A stretch of 64,000 bases of DNA from Amphiura filiformis. Taxonomy: Eukaryota; Echinodermata; Ophiuroidea; Amphilepidida; Amphiuridae. Below are positions 55,945 to 64,000 of the stretch, one piece after another. Position numbers and translations under genes: made by a program. Location of the stretch: NCBI RefSeq assembly GCF_039555335.1, contig NC_092628.1, positions 102,570,647 to 102,634,646 of the forward strand, in the 5' to 3' direction. The notes under the pieces are model-generated. The model searched no databases, was not told the origin of the DNA, and saw only the letters and a program-made list of their open reading frames with translations. The number at the start of each line of letters is the position of its first letter. Positions within the stretch are counted from its first letter, which is position 1.

Positions 55945-56370
55945 AGCCAAACTATTCCAGAGTTGGCCGGTACTATCATAGATAGTCAGAGAGTGCTCAA
56001 GTGCATAACAGGAGCATGGCAACTCTAGCTGTCATGGCTAGATGCATTTCAGAGGCGTATTATAGATCTCCCCGGGGAAGAACCTTTCCTCGCTTCAAAT
56101 TCAGCCTTTGGCTCATGGTTTTGTTCCATCGAATGTACTACGGGAATGCTCTTTTGTTACTTTGCCAACTACTTCCTGACCATCTCCAGACTGACCCTCG
56201 TCTTCGCCGCTCAGTTAGATCTAACGACCTCGCAGTTCCAAAATCTAACCTTGTTAGTCATGAGCGGTCCTTCATTCCATCTATAACCCACACATTTCAG
56301 GAATCGGACTAGCTTCACAATGGGGGTTAACAGTTATCTAGGCGCCAACCCTTCAGCTTTATCTGATGTC
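55945..56370 (+). pseudogene. LINE RT C-terminal fragment
   Basis: Reads LFHRMYYGNALLLLCQLLPD, LQTDPRLRRSVRSNDLAVPK and SNLVSHERSFIPSITHTF, the extreme C-terminus of CR1/L2-like LINE proteins, where the strand is normally followed by the WN(R/S)LP motif. The frame is disturbed before LFHRMYY. No RT core is present. Confidence 0.75.
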
Positions 56371-56819
56371 CCGACATAAAAAGTGTCCCACAGTGTATCC
56401 CAACCATACAACAATAACGCCAAGAGTTAGGTTATAGAAGTCTGCCTGTCACAGAGAAAAAAACCCCAACATACATACACTGAAAATCAATGCCCTGACA
56501 ATCAACGGCAACAGTATCGACATAAACCCCGATGCCAAGTTAATTGGTTAAATCTAACGCTACTAGAACATACAAAACCATACAGCACAAAGCATCTGCA
56601 AGACCGTCCGATTGCGCAATCATGCCAAACCATATACAGGCGCGGAAACGTTCGCCTGGCAGCCTCCCGGGAGTGTTCTTCTAAAAATTTTGTTCGGGAC
56701 TATGCCACGCAGATTTTTGAATGCTGACTTTCTCTATACCGACCTTTTGCTGTTTTTGCTACCCAATAAGTACACCACGTATCACCTGATAAATGTAAAT
56801 TGCCTGACATCTACTACGG
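56371..56819. other. No gene recognised
   Basis: Contains CGCGGAAACGTTCGCCTGGC near 56640. No confident feature. Confidence 0.4.
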
Positions 56820-57310
56820 TATACTAATATAATGAACAAAGCGTGTCGGGGTGTGTGTGTTTGTGTTTGTCCGGCTATGCGTTTCGTCGCACTTCGACGC
56901 ATCAATGTCATATTTCGGATATGGATAGGTATCGGGAAAAGCATGTTGACCGGGTGATTTTATAGGTCACCGGAGGTCAAGGTCTAAGGTCATGGATTTC
57001 AAACTTCGTCCGATCGGACCCAAGCTTGGTGGGTGCAATCCATGATACGAGGGGAAGATATATGTGAAGTAAAATAGGTCAACGGAGGTCCAAGTTCATT
57101 GCGGAGGGTTCAAATTTCAAACGTAAAAAATATAATCGAGATCATCCGAGGTCAAAGGTCGTCCAGAGGCTAAATTTAAAATTTCACTCGGGGCAAAAGG
57201 TCGACATGGGGTCAAATGTTAAAGTATGCACAATTGGGCTTAAAAGTGCTAAAAAGAATCCTCAATATGACGAGAACATGTCAAAAATTGTGAACTAGTT
57301 ATTCAAAAAT
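56820..57310. repeat. Probable dispersed repeat rich in GGTCAAAGGTC-like words
   Basis: The block begins GTGTCGGGGTGTGTGTGTTTG and contains repeated GGTCA/AGGTC motifs (GGTCACCGGAGGTCAAGG, GAGGTCAAAGGTCG). Its composition is unlike the flanks and it resembles dispersed repeats of invertebrate genomes, but no ends were found. Confidence 0.4.
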
Positions 57311-57379
57311 ATTGTGTGTTATAGACCCCTTCCGTTTCCTCTGCAGCATGGCTGGTACTGGGTAGAAAATGTATTTTGG

Positions 57380-58325
57380 TATTTAATCAAACCTTTATTC
57401 TTTAACTTTGATAAACCGAAAGAAATATTTCAATCGGCTCACAACTTTTGAAGATATGCTCTTTTAAGGAAATGTACTCGTTTTCCTCTCTGTCCACGGA
57501 GGAGCTTTGGCTTCTTCAAAGATTGAAAAGGAGTACACGTACCGTGCATGAATATCAAGCATTCCTCAATGATAGCTTTATAAAATAACGTACTTAATTT
57601 AGGGAATGGGCTTTACCGATTGGCCGATGTGCTATGGATTGTGTTAAGTGTCATTAACTTGTCGGCAAAAATGTGGGATGGGACTTACATCTTGCTATAC
57701 TTGCAATTAAACTTATTTTTTCTTGGTTATGCCATTTTTTTAAATTATGTTTCTTACTTTGTTGTTTCTTGCTTTCATTGTTTTTTTTTTTTTTATTTAC
57801 AACATGTCATTTTCTCTTTTTGGGATAAAAGGTAGTCTGAAACGGGATGTGTGGTATGTCCTTGGTTCTTCTGAAGTGAGTTTACTATGCTGCTTTACCC
57901 TCTACCTGGTTGCCTCCTTGACGAAAAGAGGTTTGAGTCTTGGTCCTCATTGCATCAATTGCATTGCGTACCCTCCGTTTACGTCATGTACATGCGAATG
58001 CAGCAGTAATACGGTTGCGAAGATGTTGGAGGCTAGCTGGTGATCCTCGCTCATAGTGAATGCGTTCCAAAGCCTAATGCTATTATCATGGTTATCTATC
58101 CATGTCATTAACCGCGTGTTTCGTTTTAATCTTTGATGTAGCCAAACCTAATCCGAAAAGTGAAAAAACGAGTACATTTCTTAAAGAGAGCGTATCTAAA
58201 TTATGAGCCAATTGAAATAGCTGTTTTGGTTTATTAAACCTAACGATTTAAGGTTTCTTTACAACATTTCAGAAACTTTAAAAAAAGGGTTTAACGAGGG
58301 TTCTGTTTTTATTGGGACACCATAT
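57380..58325 (-). mobile_element. Second mariner-like remnant, related to 24945-25915
   Basis: Shares with the first copy TTTCAA(T/C)(C/G)GGCTCACA, TCTGTCCACGGAGGAG, GTGCATGAATATCAA and TTTAGGGAATGGG; near the right end TGGTTTATTAAA and ACGAGGGTTCTGTTTTT followed by GGGACACCATAT. The transposase part around 57890-58050 is more decayed (GGTCCTCATTGCATCAATTG, GATGTTGGAGGCTAGCTG). The two ends are complementary (CAATTGAAATA near 58210 against TTTCAATCGG). Confidence 0.75.
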
Positions 58326-59644
58326 ATATAATATGCAAAAATCAGTTTAGCTGGTTTAGCTCGATCTGGCAGGTACAGGTGGGTGGATGGGATCAGACGC
58401 TGATTCTCATTTAGATGATTCGGACCCTAAAATGATTAGTTGAGAACACTTTTGAATCTGAAAGTTGGCAATGTGGATGTATGTCACGTTAAATCACACA
58501 AGGAGTCACGTTTGTGGAGGACATACATACAATTTGAAACCACTCCGTAGCCAAAGAGTACGATGCCCTACACAAATTCTTCTTGTTAAACTAGGCTGAA
58601 TTATGTACATCATTTGAGAAAAAAAAATTATCATGGAGTAAATTTCTGACCATCTATTTTGCATGTTTAGTTAATGACGACAACTCAGCCGTGTTTGACT
58701 CAAAAATATTATAAACATTTTCAATATGACATCCGACGGCCATTTAGATTACATGCTGAAGATGAATAACTAACCACTGGGATAATAAAATGAATGAAAT
58801 AGCCCATCAGTCACGTCTCCCGGTTGTAATATTCAAAACTAATAATTTCAAGATGGCCATCGGCGGCCATTTTGGATTTTACCGTCTCTTAGAGATAGCA
58901 CACGCTTTTGGAGGGACATATGAGCTATTTTTTCTAAATGCCCTGAAGTACTCCAACTTTCTTCTGCTCTCCGTGGTCACGAAAAACTTAAATATGGCCC
59001 TACTGTAATGTGTGCTGTATTTCTTTTGTATTTTACTGTTTTTCAAGGTGCGATATTGAAAAAAAGGACCATTATTTATTAATGCCGGAAGGGATTGAGC
59101 GGGAGAATATTGAGCTTTAAAGGGGAAATACAACCTCTCTATTGCGATGAATCAATTTTACATCCCCTATTGAATAAAAAAAGTCACATTATGCCCCCTC
59201 TCCAAGCAAACTTCAATATAATTAATTCAATCACAAAGATGTGGACGCAGCGATTGTGTTCCAATACATTGACCAGAGTATGCAAAGTTTAGTCATTTTG
59301 CCAAAACCTTATTAACAATTATTAACAATTGAATTCTACGCACTTCTCTGGAATTATTTTTCTCATTGCTGTCTTTTTTTGAACTTTTGTGCAACGATAT
59401 TCTACATGTTTGATAGTATACAAGTTTTGTCAATGATTGGTTACGATCAATATACCATGTATACCATGAAACACACTTAAAAGTGGAAGATTATAAATTA
59501 CATAACAAAACCTGAGCATTGTATTTATAAAGAGACAAAACGCACAAAGATAAACCATAATTATTTAAAAGTATAAATCTAATACTCTCTAATACACACA
59601 ATGAATTAATAAGCTCTCACTCATGCACACAACTTTACATTTAG
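58326..59644. other. No gene recognised
   Basis: GATGGCCATCGGCGGCCATT near 58853 and CGACGGCCATTTAGATTACA near 58736 suggest a dispersed repeat. No coding gene is recognised. Confidence 0.45.
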
Positions 59645-60135
59645 CTCTGTGAAGAAGTTCACCCTGGATGTTGTATTCATAAAGACTGGGTTTCTTCTTC
59701 AAGGTGATGGACATAGCAGCTCATTTACCTACATTGAAGCTCATAAGCCAGGTTTCAGCCCAGGTAGCGAGGGTGTTGAGATCTTCTTTAAGGCTTTTAT
59801 GGGCAGATGAGCTGGAGATCTCCCTGTAGATAATACTATCATCAGCGAAAAGACGAATTTGTGATTTGAGCTGGTCAATAATATCGTTGATGTAAAGCAG
59901 AAAGAGCGCTGGTCCAAGGACCGAACCCTGCGGCACTCCTGATGTAACCTCCTTCCAAGTAGAGTGGCTCCCGTTCACAGCCTGTTTTTTGTCGTTGAGG
60001 AATGCTTGAACCCATATCAGTGTTGGACCAGAAATGCCACAGTGTTCTAATTTCACTGCCAATCTACGGTGGGCACTTTATGAAGTGCTTTACTGAAATC
60101 AAGCAATATTAAATCAGTCTGTCCACGATGGTTTA
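59645..60135 (-). pseudogene. LINE reverse transcriptase fragment (palm)
   Basis: The minus strand reads QTDLILLDFSKALHKV (motif A), then after a frameshift LEHCGISGPTLIWVQAFL, SGVPQGSVLGPALFLLYIND (motif B) and IRLFADDSIIY (catalytic FADD, motif C), with WLMSFNVGK and, after a TGA, ITLKKKPSLYEY. Motif spacing fits CR1/jockey/L2-type LINEs. Both ends are truncated. Confidence 0.9.
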
Positions 60136-60193
60136 AAGTGTTGGGGTCAAGTGTCCAAAAGGTCATTGATCCCAAACTTGGGTTGCCAGTCTC

Positions 60194-60221
60194 CCGATGA
60201 AGGTCGAAGTTATGACCGAAA
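60194..60221 (+). ncRNA. Decayed hammerhead-like core
   Basis: CCGATGA (one base off CTGATGA), a GGTC/GACC stem II and GAAAA follow in the order of a hammerhead core. Stem III and a cleavage site are not convincing. It lies just right of the LINE RT fragment and left of a TTA microsatellite. Confidence 0.3.
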
Positions 60222-60285
60222 ATTTGAGGTATGTCTAATCTTGTGTTGAAATCAAAAGTTTAAAATCATTAATTATTTATGTCTT

Positions 60286-60287
<2 letters not shown>

Positions 60288-60333
<46 letters not shown>
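60288..60333. repeat. (TTA)n microsatellite
   Basis: About 15 uninterrupted ATT/TTA repeats. Confidence 0.95.
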
Positions 60334-60334
<1 letters not shown>

Positions 60335-61369
60335 GCTTCATAGAATTTTAAAACAAAAAATTATGTAAGATGACCATTGAGAAAGCACTTAAAATCATCA
60401 ACGATGACCTATAAATATCCAATACCTCCAATTAAAACGTGCCTGGATAAGCTGGATGTCAAATGGCATACCAGATAAGTAGTCTGAGCATTTGCGAGAC
60501 TTAAAACACCATCTTTCTTCATTACGGCATGAATGTTAATAAGAAGATAAATAAAAATGCATTAATCGACGTTTTGTTTTGATATAATGGAAAGCATTAT
60601 TTTCTCTCCATTGAGCAATATTTGACACTTTTATTTATGTATTGGATCGACCTTTTCAGACTATAACTGGGTTTCTTTTACAACCATAAGTATAATTTGA
60701 GAAAAATAATTATTTCCTGTCAACCACATTGATTCCACATTGGAGCAGCTAGCATTCCAGTCAGTACCACTGACCTTCAGCTCTATCCTTGGGCAAAATA
60801 ACCCATGTTTTGTTCATCCATTTTTTGACAATTCCCCTACATTTCAAGAGGGATTGACGGTAATGGCTGGGTTGTGATGTTAAACGTAACACCTTGATTC
60901 CTCGTAGCTTGTGACATCATGTGGTGAGGTGCAGCACACTAAGGGTCTTTTTATCTTTTCAGTTTCCGTAAGTCTTTTGTTCAGATACGAAAACGCAAGG
61001 GATTCAGTAAGTTACTGTAATCTGATTTCATTGTTAACTCTGAAGTACCAATCAGCTTATTTCAATAGAGGTGATTGCTTATGTCAATAAAATCGGGAGA
61101 GAAAAAATTATGTTAACACCAGTGTTTTAATGGCCTAGCGCCCTCTTGGTAAATTGATCTACATTGATTTGACAAAATGCATGCCAATCCGAATGACAAA
61201 GTCCACTTTTTTCTGTAAAAACGTTGCAAATAAGCCCTAAAATCACAAAAGGCCCGCTTATGAGCATATCGCACCCTAATGCACTTGTGCAGGGCCACAG
61301 TGTCGCCCTTCCCTCGTATCAATGTCTATCTCCCTATTTTGCTTCCTCCTGCCCCCCCCCCATGATCAG
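60334..61369. other. No gene recognised
   Basis: AT-rich DNA. Confidence 0.5.
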
Positions 61370-61540
61370 TCTCCCCACTCCCTCCCGTCCCCGGTCCCTA
61401 CTCTCTCCTCTCGAGTTCTTCTCTTTCTAGTATTTCCGTCTCTCCCTCTCCTCTCTTTCTTCCTCACCCCTCCCACTCTCGCTTGTTCAGTCTCAACTTA
61501 AGTATCTCCTCCTCCCTCCCTCCCTCCCCTCATGAAATTT
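61340..61540. repeat. Pyrimidine-rich tract
   Basis: About 200 bases of almost pure C/T on the plus strand, ending in CTCCCTCCCTCCC. Confidence 0.9.
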
Positions 61541-63611
61541 ATCAGTATGATCCATGACTGAAAATAAGCTCTGCAAAAATAAACATTTAAAATAAACCCG
61601 AGTCTTGCATATAGGCCCAACCAATTATCAGATTAGCTTGCCATGAATAGAATACATTATCTTTGCTCCAATGCAAATTCTTTTTGTATTGCATTTCAAT
61701 ATAAAACATGATTACCAAATCACCACTTGTACGCGCCTCATTGGGATATTTTAGACGCTCGTTTCATCGCCAATATGAAAGACTTTTGCTTATAACTTGG
61801 CAACATGGTTAGTATATATTTCAATGCAAGACTTTTTTTACGAGTCACTTACGGCTAGGCGTAAGTGCATATACACCAAACACAAGTCAATTGAAGCCGT
61901 ACAATTTACCGCGAATTTAGGACCGTAAAATTTAGACTCTTCTTTTGTCTAGATTGGCACCCAACCGCACATCTCAAGGTTTTATGTAAAAAATCAATAT
62001 AACTTACCAAAACGAAAACTGAAATTCACGAGCTTCAAATTTTCAGTAACTAACAAAAGGCTAGAATAAAAGATTGGTCATACCTGGGAGACTACCACTT
62101 CAGAATAACAATGACTTACAAAAACTATTACGGATACGGAAACAGAAACTGAAAAGATAAAACGACGGTAAATGTCACCAAGGAATCTGAATAAAAAAAA
62201 CCGAACATTTATCTGCGTAATGAAACGATAATAAAGAGCCCAACAAACAATCCAACAATATATCGAGGTCTTAGAGCAAGAAGTAGCTATGTTCACTTTG
62301 GCCAAAATGAGTTAAGTCCACTGTGAGGCATGTTTATTGATACTCTTTCTCTACTACAGGAGTGACTAAGCCCAAAAGTAAACAAAAGAGGGCGCCCTAG
62401 CAATGTCAATAGTGTTTATGTCCAAAAGCTGTTTTATATTTATGCCAGAACTGGCTATGTCCAGTTTATGTCCATAAAGTTGGGGGTTTTTTTGAGCAAA
62501 AAGTGGCCATCTTTCTTTATATTGAGTTACATTGCAACTGGTTGATGGGTCCTGGTACTGCCCAGGTTTGTTTGTAAAATAAATTTTGAAACTTGAAAAA
62601 AAATTACCGATCCCTGTTATGTCCAGTTTTTCACTAGAAGTCTTAGCTCTCAAAAGCCGTTTGTTCTGTTCAATTTGCTTGTTTTAATCTCGAGATATCT
62701 TTAGTTAAATAGGGTAGAGGGCTTTACATCTAAATCAGTGATAGCATCAAGTTTATCAAGAGTTACTTCATTGACCATGAGAACAATTATTTTATGAGCA
62801 CAAAGGAGTGCGTCGGGACTCGAGCGCGCATCACCACACACCAATGCATCCGAGTCTATCGCATATTATACTAGTAATCGCAGCGTGCGATTCCTAAATA
62901 GCTAGCGAACAAACGTTAGTAGCGTACGCCGCGACCAAGTTGCCTTCAAGGCTGTGATGTGACTCTAGAGTATGCTAATTGACAAGCGATTGTCTTGTGA
63001 TATGCCCGATTGAGTTGACTATGTGAAATTTATTTCAAATAAGTGTTGTACTCTCATGGTATATATTGATTCCTATGTCTGGGACTATCATTAAGCCTAC
63101 GACGTCATCATTGATAGGAGCTAATATTTCATGTCATAAGCCATATCATTTACCTAAAACTACTTAGTGTATAATATCACGTTATATGGGTGATTTTAAT
63201 GGATATTTTTTAAGCCGGTTCGCTCTCTTTTATCATTAAAATTATATATGAGTATATCTTATTTCTAATGAGAGATATCAAAATATTTCCAATCTTGTAC
63301 CCTTTCAATTAAATCTGATCATGATTGTCCATGTGATGAAGTAGGTTGAAGGTTGAAGGTATTTACCTTTGCTTTGGGTGGATTGAAATAAATGCTAAAA
63401 CATTCATCATTTCCAGAAGTAACGAATTACGCACACCATGTATAATCAAGTCAAGTATTTTGTTACATTCTAGATTACTCTGTGTAAACTATAGCGACCT
63501 GATTCAAAATTATGCGTCTGTTAGTAAAAAAGTAATGTGCAATGTACATGCAGGTAGGTAATAAATACTAACAGCGCTGCTTAAAAATTGTTTGATATAA
63601 AATTGGATCGA
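61541..63611. other. No gene recognised
   Basis: About 2 kb AT-rich without credible genes. A short ORF at 62366-62653 (minus) is unrecognised. Confidence 0.5.
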
Positions 63612-63770
63612 TTGAGCCCATATTTATTGGTCTAGCAATGAGTAGTAGTCGAGTCCAATATTTTAAAACTCATAGCGAGACCAATAAATATTGGGCGTAA
63701 AGCATTTTATCATTATTATGTTTTGGATCCAATATTTTCACACACTTGGATTCATCAAAACATAATAATG
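63612..63770. repeat. Two nested hairpins
   Basis: CCCATATTTATTGGTCT (about 63618) pairs with AGACCAATAAATATTGGG (about 63678), and CATTATTATGTTTTGGATCC (about 63711) pairs with GGATTCATCAAAACATAATAATG (about 63749). This adjacent-hairpin layout suggests a MITE or foldback remnant. Confidence 0.75.
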
Positions 63771-64000
63771 GGTAAAATTGTACCCGCCCAACAAATGGAA
63801 ACTATTTGACCAACATTTTGGTTTTTTAAACAGGTACTTACAATGTTTTGCTGTTCCATGTGCTGCATATGTGCAGATTGCTTAAACGTGTACGCTTTGG
63901 TTCAGTTAGGGAGATAAAATTACATACATTGCAGCTATGTCACTATTGGTGTCAACTTTGCACAGATATAAAATATTTTAAGACTTTAGTAATCTCATTA
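63771..64000. other. No feature recognised
   Basis: AT-rich end of the window. Confidence 0.5.

Overview
This window looks like AT-rich, repeat-dominated nuclear DNA from an animal, most likely a marine invertebrate. It carries RTE/BovB-like and CR1/jockey/L2-like LINEs, a Penelope-like element with a GIY-YIG nuclease, a Ty3/gypsy remnant, a Tc1/mariner-like transposase remnant, hairpin MITEs and tRNA-bearing short elements. No bacterial operons, ribosome-binding sites or intact host protein gene can be recognised. The taxon beyond 'metazoan invertebrate' (an echinoderm or hemichordate would fit) is a guess. Every convincing protein match belongs to a mobile element, and all are broken by frameshifts, stops, deletions or nested insertions.

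1-23609 is a head-to-tail array of eight copies of a roughly 3.3 kb unit (two internally deleted, the last truncated). Each unit is built from three back-to-back palindromes (P1, P2, P3) and carries up to three copies of an 82-86 nt tRNA-like sequence: A on the minus strand, B on the plus, C on the minus. Each complete copy has an A box, a B box, a T-run just downstream and, in the copies examined, a TATAAAAG about 30-40 nt upstream, so the array resembles an amplified set of RNA polymerase III transcription units. Spacing across P2 and P3 is nearly constant between units, while the P1 centre is scrambled differently in each.

23610-32460 holds single-copy-looking AT-rich DNA, a mariner-like remnant (about 24945-25915), a 180 bp insert with a hammerhead-ribozyme-like core flanked by 14 bp direct repeats (27948-28155), and an RTE/BovB-like retrotransposon pseudogene (about 28540-32460).

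32463-39090 is a nested nest. A CR1/jockey-like LINE (plus strand, from about 33030) is split by a Penelope-like element (33917-37999, 12 bp target duplication) and again by an 882 bp tandem dimer carrying two well-folded tRNA genes (38025-38906, 11 bp target duplication). The LINE reading frame rejoins exactly across both insertions. The Penelope element itself seems to carry a further insertion of about 1.4 kb.

39090-48180 contains a pair of diverged segmental duplicates (39521-41143 and 47004-48178). Only the first has a 15-copy, 41 bp minisatellite. Between them lie LINE and gypsy remnants and a MITE with a 3 bp TAA target duplication for which a neighbouring repeat gives the empty site. 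48180-64000 holds further MITEs, an inverted repeat pair, a 20 bp minisatellite split by an internally deleted LINE, LINE RT fragments, microsatellites and long stretches where nothing is recognised.
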